This document shows, piece after piece, positions 15,716-24,384 of a DNA stretch of 64,000 nt. This stretch comes from Actinophytocola glycyrrhizae (lineage in GTDB: Bacteria; Actinomycetota; Actinomycetes; Mycobacteriales; Pseudonocardiaceae). The stretch's first letter is position 1. Every line of letters starts with the position of its first letter. Location: NCBI RefSeq assembly GCF_042653545.1, contig NZ_JBHSIS010000027.1:165974-229973 (forward strand). Direction: 5' to 3'. The notes beneath the pieces were generated by a model. It worked only from the letters and a program-made list of their open reading frames with translations. It was not told where the DNA came from and did no database searches. The translations under genes were made by a program, and so were the position numbers.

Positions 15716-17626
15716 TCAGGCGGCGATACCGAGATCCTCGACATCGTCACGATCGGGGACGTCGCGCGGCTGGTCATCGCCGTTGTCCTGCATGTCGTGG
15801 TCCTCGGTGACGTTGTCCTGTGTGTCGTGGAGCGTGTCGTCGGTGACAGCTGCCTCGTCGAGATCGTCGAGATCGTCGAGGTCGACGGGGACGGGCGGGG
15901 CCAGGTGAGGGGGCAGGTTCGCGGCGATCACGTCCTCGATGCGTTCGGCGGTGACCACTTTGCGCTCCACGTCATGCGCTTGGTGGCCCAGAAGGATCAT
16001 CATCGACATGTGCTCCTTCTCAGCGGTGGATGGTGAGCGCCATGCGTTGCGCTGGAATCCTTCTTCCTGCGCGGCGAGCGTGAGGTACATGTCCCACACC
16101 GTCGCTTTCGGCTCGGATGCGTTCTCGATCTTCTCGATCAGGCCGCTGACCTGCCCGTAGCCGGGCTCGGGCAGCTTGAGCAGCTTGTGCGCGAGCCGGT
16201 GGCCGCGTTCCATCGCCCGGCGCAGGTCATAGGAGCCGTTCAGCTTCTGCTGCGCGAGCCACTTGCGCGCGAACTTGGGGGCGCTGCTGCGGCGGGCGAA
16301 GTTGGCCAGCCATTCGTGGCGCACCTTGGTCGCGGCGTCCATGTCCTTGTTGTTCTGGATCACCCACCGCCGCTCGATCCGGGCCTTCTCCCGCTCCAGT
16401 TCCGCCCGAGCCAGCTCAGACAACCCGTCGTCGGTGGTGCCGTCGGTGGTGACGTTGTCGGATGCTCCGGTTGTGGCCAGCGTGGTTGCGGTGCCTGAGC
16501 CGTACTCGACCTGACCGGCTGGCGCGTGAGACAGCGCGTGGCCGTGCGCACGGAAATCCGCGCAGCCATAACGGGCGACCGGGATCCGCTGGTCGTTGTC
16601 GTCGTAGCCCTCGAAGATCCACGCACCATCGCCGGGGCAATCGGCGTGGGCCTCCGCGGTGAGTTCGGTGCCGGGCTCGTCCTCCGGAGTGGGGCGCAGC
16701 CGGTTCAGCACGCGGGCCTGGCCGGTCCACTCCGGAATCGAGTCGTCGAAGATCGTCACCCCGGCCGCGGTGAGCTGCTCCACCAGCGCGGCCTCGGCCT
16801 GCTGGAACCGCTCCGCTTCGACCCGGTCATCACGCTTGCGCTGCGCCAGGACCGCGAAGTTGGCGGGCTTCTCGACCGCGGTGAGAATCAGCTCCTTGGC
16901 GGTCTCCAGATCACCGAGGTCCTCGAACTCGGCGATCACCGCCGCCTGTTCCAACGTGAGGTCGTACTTGTCGGCCGCCTTCGCCGCCAGCTCACTGTCC
17001 CCGACCCGCAGCGAGTCCTCGACCACCCGCTTGGGTCGGCTACGACGCCGCGCGATCGCAGTCGCGGACAAACCAAGCAACCGCAGCTGCTGGTATGCCT
17101 GATACACGTCGCCGCGGGTCATCGGTGTGCGGTGGTCGTTCTCGCCGAGCTGGTTGATGATCCGGTCGATCGTCGCGGTCTTCTCGTCGGCGGCGGGCGG
17201 GGGCTGCACCCACACCGGCACCTCTGCGCGGCCGGCTTCCACCGCCTGCAGAGTCCGCATCTGCCCCTCGAGTACCACCAGGTCCCCGGACTCGTCCCGA
17301 TACGCCAGGATCGGCGCGCGCACACCGCGCTTCTTGACGTCACGCACCCCGTCCTTGCCCGGGACGGCGTTCTCCTGCCGCACGTTCGGTCCGATGATCA
17401 ACGACCCCGGCGGCACCCACACCACCGTGTACCACTCCTCCTCGCCAGGAACCGCGTCGTCGACCACCTCCCCGCCGCTGTCGTTGGTCGGATCTCCTTC
17501 GACGTTCCCGTCGGTGTCCCCGGTGATCTCCTCAGCGCTCTCCTCGGTGATTTCCTCGGTGACCTCGTCGGTGGTGTCCTCGGTCGGGTTTGGGGCTTCG
17601 GTGATCGTTTCAGTGGCTACCGCCAT
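15716..17626 (-). CDS. ParB-like protein, 636 aa
   Basis: The ATG at 17626 follows AAAGGAGCTGTC, a near-ideal ribosome site. A very acidic leader of about 60 residues precedes a ParB N-terminal domain at about 65-160 (PNVRQENAVPGKDGVRDVKK, APILAYRDESGDLVVLEGQM, RTLQAVEAGRAEVPVWVQ), including the conserved EGQ/RT box. A KorB-type helix-turn-helix follows at about 165-215 (GDVYQAYQQLRLLGLSATAI). The C-terminal 350 residues are helical and end in an acidic tail. ParB proteins bind centromere-like sites; on such elements they act in partition or regulation. No ParA partner is visible. It is much longer than chromosomal ParB (about 300 aa), as in plasmid versions. Confidence 0.85.
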   Translation of the reverse strand: MAVATETITEAPNPTEDTTDEVTEEITEESAEEITGDTDGNVEGDPTNDSGGEVVDDAVPGEEEWYTVVWVPPGSLIIGPNVRQENAVPGKDGVRDVKKRGVRAPILAYRDESGDLVVLEGQMRTLQAVEAGRAEVPVWVQPPPAADEKTATIDRIINQLGENDHRTPMTRGDVYQAYQQLRLLGLSATAIARRRSRPKRVVEDSLRVGDSELAAKAADKYDLTLEQAAVIAEFEDLGDLETAKELILTAVEKPANFAVLAQRKRDDRVEAERFQQAEAALVEQLTAAGVTIFDDSIPEWTGQARVLNRLRPTPEDEPGTELTAEAHADCPGDGAWIFEGYDDNDQRIPVARYGCADFRAHGHALSHAPAGQVEYGSGTATTLATTGASDNVTTDGTTDDGLSELARAELEREKARIERRWVIQNNKDMDAATKVRHEWLANFARRSSAPKFARKWLAQQKLNGSYDLRRAMERGHRLAHKLLKLPEPGYGQVSGLIEKIENASEPKATVWDMYLTLAAQEEGFQRNAWRSPSTAEKEHMSMMILLGHQAHDVERKVVTAERIEDVIAANLPPHLAPPVPVDLDDLDDLDEAAVTDDTLHDTQDNVTEDHDMQDNGDDQPRDVPDRDDVEDLGIAA

Positions 17627-17797
17627 GACAGCTCCTTTGCAAAAGGGAATCTCGAAGTGGTGTTGAGCCCAGGTGAAGGTTGGAGAGGGGTGTGTGAGGT
17701 GCGAACTGGCGTCGCGGAGCCGCCGGTGACGATGCGGCCGGGGGCCTACAGCAGGCGCCTGATGGTCAGGACGGCCTGGCGTGGCGTGGTGGTGGGT

Positions 17798-18248
17798 TCA
17801 GTCCCACCAGATCCGGATCCGGTGAGGGTGTTCGCCGGGCTCGCCCTCGACGACGCAGCCATTGGTTTCCGGGTACTGCTCGACGAAGATCTCGTCGGCC
17901 CGCATCGCGCGAGCCCAGGAGATGACCTGGCGTGCGAAGTCGCGACGCTGGTCGTCGGTGTACCGATCGCCGAAGCCAGTGGGGGGCGGTGATTCGCTGG
18001 TGGGTGAAGAACGGGACCTCGATGTAGAGCACTGGAGATCCCTCGGCGCCGAACGTGACCCGCATGGCGTTGTCGAACAGTGAACCGATGGTCTGGGCCA
18101 CCTCGCGCGGGTCGAAGGAGTTCGCACGCTCCATCGCGGTCATGACCGCGTCGAACACCTCCCGGCTGGGCAGCGTGACGGTGAAGTTCGTGGAGACGCG
18201 TTGGCTGAGGCGGACGAATTCGACGATCTCGGCGGGAAGGGCGTTCAC
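17798..18248 (-). pseudogene. Hypothetical gene interrupted by a frameshift in a run of six C
   Basis: A GTG at 18248 with GGAGGATGCC upstream opens a frame reading MNALPAEIVEFVRLSQRVST and then VLYIEVPFFTHQRITAPHW. Coding character then moves to another minus frame that reads TGFGDRYTDDQRRDFARQVI and ends HPHRIRIWWD at 17798. The break is exactly at a run of six C (six G on the plus strand, near 17978-17983); five C would join the two halves into one protein of about 150 aa. This is either a recent mutation, a slippery phase-variable site or a sequencing error. Family not recognised. Confidence 0.7.
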
Positions 18249-18371
18249 GGCATCCTCCTGTGTGGACGATCACGGGCGTGCGGATCTGCGGTGGTTCCGT
18301 GACGGTTCTGTGGTGTACGGGGACTTGCGCGCTCACTGCCGGGTATGTCCGGGGTGGCTACGTGGTCGCGG

Positions 18372-18854
18372 TCAGGGTGCGGCCATGGCGCACATCGGCC
18401 AGTCGCACGACGGGGTGGTGCATACTGGCCAGCCGCAGGTGGTGGGATGGTGGTCAGGCGCTGCGCGGTGGGCCTCGAGTGCCCGGTGGCGCTCCACCTC
18501 GTCGCTGGCCAGCGCGAGAACATGCTCCGCGCTGGTCGTCAGAACGGTCCGGACGAGCAGCCCGAAAGGGGTCAGCCTGTGCAGCGGCAGCGGGAGCCAA
18601 GGCGCGATCGTTTCGTGCACGCTGACCAGGCCACGGCTGATCAGTTCGGCGTCGGTCGCCGGGTCACTGAACATGGCGTCGATGTAGACGACGTGCACGT
18701 TGCCGTCGGGGTCGTTGTTCGCGGCCACCATCTCCTCGCGCAGCGGCACCGGCAGGGCACTGGCGGTGGCGATCGCACGCCGTGCTTCCTGAACTGGAGA
18801 CTCGGACGCTGTCGCCTCGGCGTGCTCGAATGCGGTGACGTCATCAGCCGCCAT
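18372..18854 (-). CDS. Hypothetical protein, 160 aa
   Basis: The ATG at 18854 overlaps the stop of the upstream gene (ATGGCGGCTGA), so translation is probably coupled; the frame upstream of it is a shadow of that gene. The protein begins MAADDVTAFEHAEATASESP and includes PVPLREEMVAANNDPDGNVH and a C-terminal cysteine cluster (TTCGWPVCTTPSCDWPMCAM) with paired CxxxxC/CxxxxC spacing, a likely zinc site. Third gene of a three-gene overlapping set (19718 to 18372). Function unknown. Confidence 0.7.
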   Translation of the reverse strand: MAADDVTAFEHAEATASESPVQEARRAIATASALPVPLREEMVAANNDPDGNVHVVYIDAMFSDPATDAELISRGLVSVHETIAPWLPLPLHRLTPFGLLVRTVLTTSAEHVLALASDEVERHRALEAHRAAPDHHPTTCGWPVCTTPSCDWPMCAMAAP

Positions 18855-19506
18855 GGTGGGCACCGCCAGGGAGTATCGAGGGCAGCAGGGGTGCGATGGC
18901 GAGGTAGTCGTGCACCTTCGATCCCTTCGCGGTGAGCGGGTGGACACCGGCGTAGAGGCCTGCGTGATGCTTGGGTGCGGCGAGCCTGAGGGCGACCAGT
19001 TCGGCGGCGACGCTTTCATCGGTGGTCGTGAGGTAGTGGTATGCGCCGTCATCGCCGATCGAGCACTCCAGCAACGCCTGCGCCTGGCTGTCGGTCAGCG
19101 CCCCGGCGCAGGCCCTGGTCTCGGCCGTGAAGGTGACATCGTCATGGGGCTCCTCCTGGCCGGGGGCGAGGAAGAGCATGACCGGGGCCGCGGGCATGGG
19201 GTTGGTGGCCTCGAACAGCACCGCGTCCGCGCCTTTGATCAGGACCTCACGCACAAGGTTGCCGTGATCGGTCAGAAAGTGGACATACCTGCCGCCCACC
19301 CGCGTCCCGAGCCCGGCAACACCACGTTCGACCAGCGCTGTGATCGTCGCGGAACGCGTGCCGGGCGGGAGATGAGCACTGTCCTGGATCTTGACGCTGT
19401 TCCGCACGGCAGTGGTCATCGCGGCGGACAAGGTCGCGGCCGTGGCGACCGCATGCTCCGCCAGCGTGCGTGCCGACTCGGGAGTCACGTCCACGATGAC
19501 CACCAC
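18844..19506 (-). CDS. Hypothetical protein, 220 aa
   Basis: The frame begins with tandem GTG codons at 19506 (MVVIVDVTPESARTLAEHAV), 22 bases inside the end of the upstream gene. The centre reads VERGVAGLGTRVGGRYVHFL and ADAVLFEATNPMPAAPVMLF, suggesting alternating strands and helices. There are no cysteine clusters or membrane segments. The overlaps on both sides indicate a tight operon with the 19485-19718 and 18372-18854 genes. No known family is recognised. Confidence 0.7.
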   Translation of the reverse strand: MVVIVDVTPESARTLAEHAVATAATLSAAMTTAVRNSVKIQDSAHLPPGTRSATITALVERGVAGLGTRVGGRYVHFLTDHGNLVREVLIKGADAVLFEATNPMPAAPVMLFLAPGQEEPHDDVTFTAETRACAGALTDSQAQALLECSIGDDGAYHYLTTTDESVAAELVALRLAAPKHHAGLYAGVHPLTAKGSKVHDYLAIAPLLPSILPGGAHHGG

Positions 19507-19718
19507 CCACGAACCTCGTGCGGCAGGGTGTCGAAGTTGTCACCGATCATGTCATCGAACGAGACCGTGGGGTCATCCAGGCGCGCCAGCGTGGCGTTGA
19601 CCATGAGATTGATCAGGTCCTGATCACGGTCGCCGAGTTCCAGTTCGCGCTCCAGCATGTCGGCGCCGCTGTTGAGCGCGGTCGCCAAGGCTGTGCGAGG
19701 GACATGCTGATCTGTCAT
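19485..19718 (-). CDS. Small hypothetical protein, 77 aa
   Basis: The ATG at 19718 has AAAGGACCGCCGT upstream. The product begins MTDQHVPRTALATALNSGAD and continues as an acidic helical protein (MLERELELGDRDQDLINLMV) ending GWWSSWT. It is the first gene of an overlapping three-gene set that runs down to 18372. Family unknown. Confidence 0.65.
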   Translation of the reverse strand: MTDQHVPRTALATALNSGADMLERELELGDRDQDLINLMVNATLARLDDPTVSFDDMIGDNFDTLPHEVRGWWSSWT

Positions 19719-20058
19719 ACGGCGGTCCTTTCGGAATGCACCCGCGTCTGCTTGTCGCGTCCCCACTGGCCAGGACGTCGGGGACAACGTCGGGTGGTCC
19801 TGAGTGCGACGTGGCCTATGAGGACACTGCGGGCAGGATCGTCGAGAGGTGGTGTGTCAGGAGAGAGAGCCGGCACACCTGCGATGTTGGCGACACGGCA
19901 CTGGTTGTTCGGAAGTGCCCGGTGAGCGCTGTCTGACAGGCGCGCGGTGTTCGCGGCGTCGTGTACCGTGGTTTGTGATGGTGTCGCATCCCCCGGCGGC
20001 AGGAGTGTGCAACGGTTTGGGGGAGTGGCGTGTGCCGTAGAGCGTGCCTGATGGGGCG
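19719..20058. other. 340-base divergent intergenic stretch
   Basis: It separates the minus-strand three-gene set from the plus-strand gene starting at 20059 and should hold both promoters. Open frames exist on both strands, but they lack ribosome sites and coding-type composition. No clear palindrome or repeat was seen. Confidence 0.5.
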
Positions 20059-20586
20059 ATGAGTCCGGCGACATCCGTTCAGGTCCGGCGTCGACAGGCG
20101 ATGCGCCGGCAGGCGTTGGAGCGCCAGCGGAAACTGAACGAGGAGCGCCGACGGCTCGACGAGGCCGAAGTGGACCTCGCAGCAGACTTCGCTGTGCGGC
20201 AGGAGGAGTGTGTCGTCGCACGCGATGCGATGCATGCTGCGGAGCTGGCGATGGGACGTGTTGTCGACCGGATGATCGGAGAACTGCGGATCCGTTATCC
20301 GCGAGCCGCGCAGTTGCTCGAGATGCCCGAGGACGAGCTCAGACGGCTACGGCAGCTGGCAACTGACCCGACGTCGACCGCCACGGTCACCGGAACGGAC
20401 GGCGGCGACAGGAAGAAGACAAGGAAGGCTCGGGCGGCGTCGCATGGACACGCACGTTCGCAGCACGCGACTTCTGTAACGACCACCGCAGACGACCAGA
20501 CAGCCGCGACAGTGGTGGGATCGGATTCGGCGGCGCCCATGGCAGGGACCGCGATGGCAGCGTCTCGCATGTGGACGGAACGCTGA
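20059..20586 (+). CDS. Coiled-coil, basic hypothetical protein, 175 aa
   Basis: The ATG at 20059 (MSPATSVQVRRRQAMRRQAL) is preferred to the GTG five codons earlier because similar proteins in this group of bacteria start there, as I recall. Residues 8-95 form a long charged helix, probably a coiled coil (KLNEERRRLDEAEVDLAADF), containing two cysteines or fewer. The last 75 residues are low-complexity, rich in Thr, Ala, Ser and Arg. It converges on the lsr2 gene across a possible hairpin. Function unknown; short coiled-coil proteins of this type are common on actinobacterial elements. Confidence 0.7.
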   Translation: MSPATSVQVRRRQAMRRQALERQRKLNEERRRLDEAEVDLAADFAVRQEECVVARDAMHAAELAMGRVVDRMIGELRIRYPRAAQLLEMPEDELRRLRQLATDPTSTATVTGTDGGDRKKTRKARAASHGHARSQHATSVTTTADDQTAATVVGSDSAAPMAGTAMAASRMWTER

Positions 20587-20639
20587 ATGAATAAGATCTT
20601 GGTGTGACAGGGTTCTCTTTGTGAGAGTTGACTGTCAGA

Positions 20640-20701
20640 TGGCAGCCTGTGTCTTCCAACCTCCGGAGTTTTCAAAAGGGGTCGGGGTACCCAGGCTGCC
20701 A
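20640..20701. terminator. Possible bidirectional terminator between convergent genes
   Basis: TGGCAGCCTG at 20640-20649 and CAGGCTGCCA at 20692-20701 form a perfect 10-bp inverted repeat around a 42-base loop. It lies between the ends of the 20059-20586 gene and lsr2. The long loop lowers confidence. Confidence 0.35.
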
Positions 20702-20711
20702 CCTTTCTTGG

Positions 20712-21131
20712 TCAACGAGTTTTTGCGCCGGTGCGGCCTCGGCCGGTTGACGACGGCTTCCGTGCCTTGCCCTTGGCGGGCGTTTTGTCGGCGGCCTGCG
20801 CTTCACGGTAGGCGTCGATCACGTTGTCGGGGATCCGGCCGCGATCGGACAGCGCGAACCCGTTGGCTTTGGCCCATTCCCGGATCAGGCCGGCCTCGCC
20901 AGGCGTGTTGCTGCCGCCAGGCTGCGGTTTCGTGCCCCGCTTGATCCGGCCGCCCACACGGCGTGCCGCGGCCAGGTAGTTGGCCAGGCTGCCGCGCAGG
21001 CGCTCGGCGTTGGATTCGTTGAGGTCGATCTCGTAGGTGACACCATCCAGTCCGAACTGAATGGTGGACACGTCATCGCCGGAGCGGCCGTCGATGTCAT
21101 CGACGAGCTGTACCAGAACCTTCTGAGCCAT
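20712..21131 (-). CDS. lsr2: Lsr2 family nucleoid-associated protein, 139 aa
   Basis: The N-terminal dimerisation domain is clear (MAQKVLVQLVDDIDGRSGDD, TYEIDLNESNAERLRGSLAN). The C-terminal DNA-binding domain holds IREWAKANGFALSDRGRIPD with the RGR motif that enters the AT-rich minor groove, followed by a basic tail. Lsr2 is the actinobacterial H-NS analogue that silences AT-rich foreign DNA. The length is somewhat above the usual 110 aa because of the basic tail. The ATG has AAAAGGATCCAGTGA upstream. This is probably an element-borne paralogue that may silence the element's own cargo or mask it from the host. Confidence 0.92.
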   Translation of the reverse strand: MAQKVLVQLVDDIDGRSGDDVSTIQFGLDGVTYEIDLNESNAERLRGSLANYLAAARRVGGRIKRGTKPQPGGSNTPGEAGLIREWAKANGFALSDRGRIPDNVIDAYREAQAADKTPAKGKARKPSSTGRGRTGAKTR

Positions 21132-21511
21132 TCACTGGATCCTTTTCTTGCTGCACATACTGTTATGCGTCGATGTGTTGCTGAAAGTGTATCGCACCAA
21201 CAAAATTGTGTAGTAGCACGCGGTATGTCCACGGTACGTGAGGTTTGGTTGAAACCTGGCGTCGTCGGTGGTGCTGCGGTCGCGCCACAATCCGGCCACG
21301 CGGAACGCAGGCTGAGCACTCCAATGTAGACCCGCGCATGGGTACGTTGGAGATGGCTGACGGACGAGGGAAAGGTTTCCGCCAGCGCGGTCCAGGAGGC
21401 CGAGAGCATGGGTTACAGGGCCCGGGTCCGGCGGAATCGTGCACGCATCCAAGAACGAGATTGCGCGCGTGCTGTGCCGGGTCTGTCGAGTTGGTACATG
21501 GGGGGAGAACA
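21132..21511. other. 380-base divergent region between lsr2 and the cupin gene
   Basis: The part next to lsr2 is AT-rich for this window and contains the palindrome ACAAAATTGT at about 21200, a plausible site for Lsr2 itself. The remaining 300 bases have no convincing gene; an open plus frame exists but lacks coding composition until the GTG at 21512. Confidence 0.45.
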
Positions 21512-22024
21512 GTGAACGCAGTTCCACGACTAGTATCGATAGGCAGCGCCGAGGTCGCGATGACGCGACAAGGACAGCCGATGGCGCCATTGGTGAGCGC
21601 CGACATCAACGGCATGGGCACGACACGGCTGAGCGCCGGTTTGGTCCGCATGAAGGGACGACACACGGCACGTGCTCATCGGCACGACGAAACGGACGTG
21701 ATCGTGTTGCTGTGGAAGGCTGGAAAGGCTGGTGCGCTCACCCTGTACGGCGACGGACTGGACCAGGAGATCTGGCAGCAGCCGCATCAGGCGCTGTGGA
21801 TTCCTCGTGGAGTCCCGCATGCCGCCATCAACCCCAGCAGATTCGTCAGCGTCGTCGCATGGGAGTTCCGATCCAACCCGATCCTCGGCGAAGACAACCA
21901 GCTCCTGCCGGACCTGGAACGCATCGTCAACGCACGCAGGTACGCACTGACGCGACGAGGCCGCCGCGAACGGATGCGCCATCTGGATGATGAGCTGGCC
22001 CGCCACGCTCAGCGTGCTGCGTAA
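21512..22024 (+). CDS. Small cupin-domain protein, 170 aa
   Basis: The start is a GTG at 21512 preceded by GGGGGGAGAACA. The cupin core is visible at 50-125: MKGRHTARAHRHDETDVIVL gives the first HxH/E-type metal motif, and ALWIPRGVPHAAINPS the second (PxxxPH). The C-terminus is basic (RYALTRRGRRERMRHLDDEL). Single-domain cupins bind a metal or small ligand and can act as sensors or enzymes; no pathway is indicated here. It overlaps the end of the convergent small membrane protein gene by 16 bases. Confidence 0.8.
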   Translation: MNAVPRLVSIGSAEVAMTRQGQPMAPLVSADINGMGTTRLSAGLVRMKGRHTARAHRHDETDVIVLLWKAGKAGALTLYGDGLDQEIWQQPHQALWIPRGVPHAAINPSRFVSVVAWEFRSNPILGEDNQLLPDLERIVNARRYALTRRGRRERMRHLDDELARHAQRAA

Positions 22025-22164
22025 ACACTGGCACACATGGTGAGCAACAGGGCCAGGAATGCCAGCACGAACGCCAGCCGCCAGGTGACGCGGTGACCGC
22101 AGGCGGCGAAGGTGACCTTGATCGCCGCGGCCACGATCGCAGCCGCGAGAAGTACGCCGAGCAT
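22009..22164 (-). CDS. Small membrane protein, 51 aa
   Basis: The ATG at 22164 follows ACAAGGAGCACTGTC, a strong ribosome site. The product has two hydrophobic segments, MLGVLLAAAIVAAAIKVTFA and LAFVLAFLALLLTMCASVYA, separated by a short polar loop (CGHRVTWR). It lies 134 bases downstream of the DUF2637 gene on the same strand and may belong to the same membrane or transfer module. It overlaps the tail of the convergent cupin gene. Such small Spd-like proteins are common in actinobacterial transfer regions; its role here is inferred from context. Confidence 0.7.
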   Translation of the reverse strand: MLGVLLAAAIVAAAIKVTFAACGHRVTWRLAFVLAFLALLLTMCASVYAAR

Positions 22165-22298
22165 GACAGTGCTCCTTGTGATCGGGAGGTCCGCGAGCCG
22201 GAGATAGGCGGCTAGCCTCAGGCGTCGCCCGTCGTCGGACGCGGAGACGTGGTCGCTCTCGCCCGCCGGTCATTGATGTGGGCGTGAGGAGCGGCTGA

Positions 22299-23132
22299 TC
22301 AGTCGCTCGATGTTCCGCTGGTAGCGGTGGTGTCTTGACGAACCAGGGTTGCCAGGCCAGTCGCCAACCCGAGCACGGCGACCGGAACACACGACACCAC
22401 GACGGTCACCCACCACGGGGCGACGGCGACGCCGTTCGCCTTCAGCAGGTGACTGGCGACCTGGGCGCCGCCGCCGACCACGAGGCTCGCCAGCGCTGAC
22501 CAGCCAGCGTAGGTGCGCGTGCGCTTGGACAGTGCTGCGGAGGACAACCAGGTGCGCAACGCGTATCCGCCGTAGGCCTCGATGCCGACGGGCAGGACGA
22601 TGGCGGTGTTGATCCAGAGTCCGTCTACCAGACCGGGGAGCGGCTGCACCATGCCGAAGCCGGTGAACTGGCCCAGATCCACCCAGCCGCCCCAGACCGC
22701 GACCGCCGCGGCCAGGCCGATGAGCCCCAACGGCCATGCGCGGGGCGGATCGGAACCCCGTGGATTGCTGACATCCGGTACTGAGGGAGGTGCGTCTGCC
22801 TCGCGCGCCGGTAGTGGCTCGTCGGGTTGTGGGGGAGTTCCTTCGGGCGGGGGGAGGATCTCTGTATCCAGCGATGTCCCGTTCTGGTGATCCTCTGGAG
22901 AGTTCCGGGGCACGTCGCTCTCGGGCTTGGGAATCTCGGACTCGGCGATACGCATCGCCCGGCGAACCTGGTGCTCGGTGCCGCCGGTCAGCTCGACGAG
23001 AGCGGGCCGACCGGGCCGCCTCTGGTTCTTGTGGTCTGCGTTGAGGAACGCCTTGCGAACCCCATCCTGGACCATGGAGTCGGGTAGGCGGCGCCCGTTC
23101 GTTTCGAACGGGGCCAGGGATGTCGTAGTCAT
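22299..23132 (-). CDS. DUF2637 family (Spd-type) membrane protein, 277 aa
   Basis: The ATG at 23132 follows GGAGGTACTTC. Residues 1-125 are soluble: a short helix-turn-helix-like part (KNQRRPGRPALVELTGGTEH) and a proline-rich linker. Residues 130-270 hold four hydrophobic segments, including AWPLGLIGLAAAVAVWGGWV, GLWINTAIVLPVGIEAYGGY, WSALASLVVGGGAQVASHLL and WWVTVVVSCVPVAVLGLATG. This is the DUF2637 pattern found in plasmid spread (Spd) proteins of actinobacterial integrative elements. It probably acts in the membrane during element transfer. It is the next gene after the Prim-Pol gene, as in AICE-type elements. Confidence 0.8.
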   Translation of the reverse strand: MTTTSLAPFETNGRRLPDSMVQDGVRKAFLNADHKNQRRPGRPALVELTGGTEHQVRRAMRIAESEIPKPESDVPRNSPEDHQNGTSLDTEILPPPEGTPPQPDEPLPAREADAPPSVPDVSNPRGSDPPRAWPLGLIGLAAAVAVWGGWVDLGQFTGFGMVQPLPGLVDGLWINTAIVLPVGIEAYGGYALRTWLSSAALSKRTRTYAGWSALASLVVGGGAQVASHLLKANGVAVAPWWVTVVVSCVPVAVLGLATGLATLVRQDTTATSGTSSD

Positions 23133-23235
23133 GAAGTACCTCCTCTGCGATGCGGGCTGAGGGGCCACTGGCCGCTCGCTGACCGGGCCGGCATGAGATA
23201 GGGGCATGAGCCAGCGGGTGGCGCTCCGGCAGCAG

Positions 23236-24207
23236 TTATGCCGCGAAGTCGTCCAGCTCCTGCGTGTGCGCTTCGGTCGGTGTCCGCAGGTCGATGACGC
23301 GGGGGTGTTGGCGGCCGCGGGCGATGCCGTTGTGGATGTGCCGACAAGCCTCGGCGGGTGTCCACCGATCGATGCCGTCGTGCACCAGTGCGGCATCGCG
23401 CAACGCGTCCTCGGCGTCGCGCTCGTTGAGCACGTCTGCTCCGACCAGACCACCCAACTTGAACGCGGCCTTGAACACCTCGATCGCTCGGGTCCCCGGC
23501 AGGGCGTTGGCCACATTCGCGGCCTCCCCTCGGACCGCGGCGGCAACGTAGGCGTCCAGGCGGTTGTCACCATGGCGGAGCCGAATCGGCGTGATCGGCG
23601 CGAGAGGGAGAGGTGTGAGTCTCGTGACCAGCCACCGCGGCAACGGAATCGGGTCCGCAGGGCGTCGCGGATCCGTCCGGTAGATCCTCGGTTGCCGGTC
23701 GACCAGCCGGACCGAACCGGCCGCCGCTACCGCCCCACCCCACGCGCGGACATCCACGGCCGGTCCCAGACCCCGGCGGCCACTGGCACCGACCGTGTTG
23801 CGGAGCCGCCGATCGGTGGGTGCGAGGAAGTAGCGATGCTCTCCCGACGGAGTGAGAACGGTGTAGGTATTTACCGGGTCGGGCTCACCAGCCCATCGTG
23901 CGAGCAACGCCAGTACCTCCCGGCCATGACGCACACCCAACGGTCCCCACGTGCCGGAGAGCCGACCGCGTGTCTCATCAAGATCGATCACCACCAGCCC
24001 GGCTGGTCCACACGCGACACCGACATTGCGACGCACATCGAAGGACCACCAGTCCCGGAGCCGGACCGGGTCGGTGGTCGCGACTGTCTCCCACTGCTTG
24101 ACTGCAGGGACTTTGCTGCGCGGCGACAACGGAAACACCGGCCACCCACGCGACGCCGCAGTCAGGGCAGCATCGAGAAGTGACGAGGACTCAAGGTGAA
24201 TAGACAA
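23236..24207 (-). CDS. Bifunctional DNA primase/polymerase (Prim-Pol) protein, 323 aa
   Basis: The start is taken at TTG 24207 (LSIHLESSSLLDAALTAASR) because AAAGGTAGGGGCA lies upstream; no better start exists in the long open frame. The Prim-Pol domain (archaeo-eukaryotic primase type) covers residues 8-200: GWPVFPLSPRSKVPAVKQWE, GLVVIDLDE with catalytic Asp75 and Asp77, TPSGEHRYF with the conserved His, then VDVRAWGGAVAAAGSVR. This family supplies replication functions in AICE-type elements such as pSAM2. No helicase domain is fused. It is divergent from the P-loop kinase gene. Confidence 0.85.
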   Translation of the reverse strand: MSIHLESSSLLDAALTAASRGWPVFPLSPRSKVPAVKQWETVATTDPVRLRDWWSFDVRRNVGVACGPAGLVVIDLDETRGRLSGTWGPLGVRHGREVLALLARWAGEPDPVNTYTVLTPSGEHRYFLAPTDRRLRNTVGASGRRGLGPAVDVRAWGGAVAAAGSVRLVDRQPRIYRTDPRRPADPIPLPRWLVTRLTPLPLAPITPIRLRHGDNRLDAYVAAAVRGEAANVANALPGTRAIEVFKAAFKLGGLVGADVLNERDAEDALRDAALVHDGIDRWTPAEACRHIHNGIARGRQHPRVIDLRTPTEAHTQELDDFAA

Positions 24208-24384
24208 TGCCCCTACCTTTCTGTACAACGAGCACGTGAAATCGCTCGCACCTGCTGGCAGGCCGAAATGAGGGCTCAAAAGAGGGCGAGTGGTCACCTG
24301 ACGGTGGTTGCTTGGTGGGCGTTGTCGGTGCAGGACCATCAGCGCCGACTTCTGGCGCCTGGGCATTCGGAAGAGGCAGGAACC

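Noticed and set aside
16526..17992. Plus-strand open frame of 488 codons opposite the ParB-like gene
   Set aside because: Antisense shadow of a GC3-biased gene; composition is Arg/Val/Gly-rich nonsense without a ribosome site, while the minus frame has clear ParB motifs.
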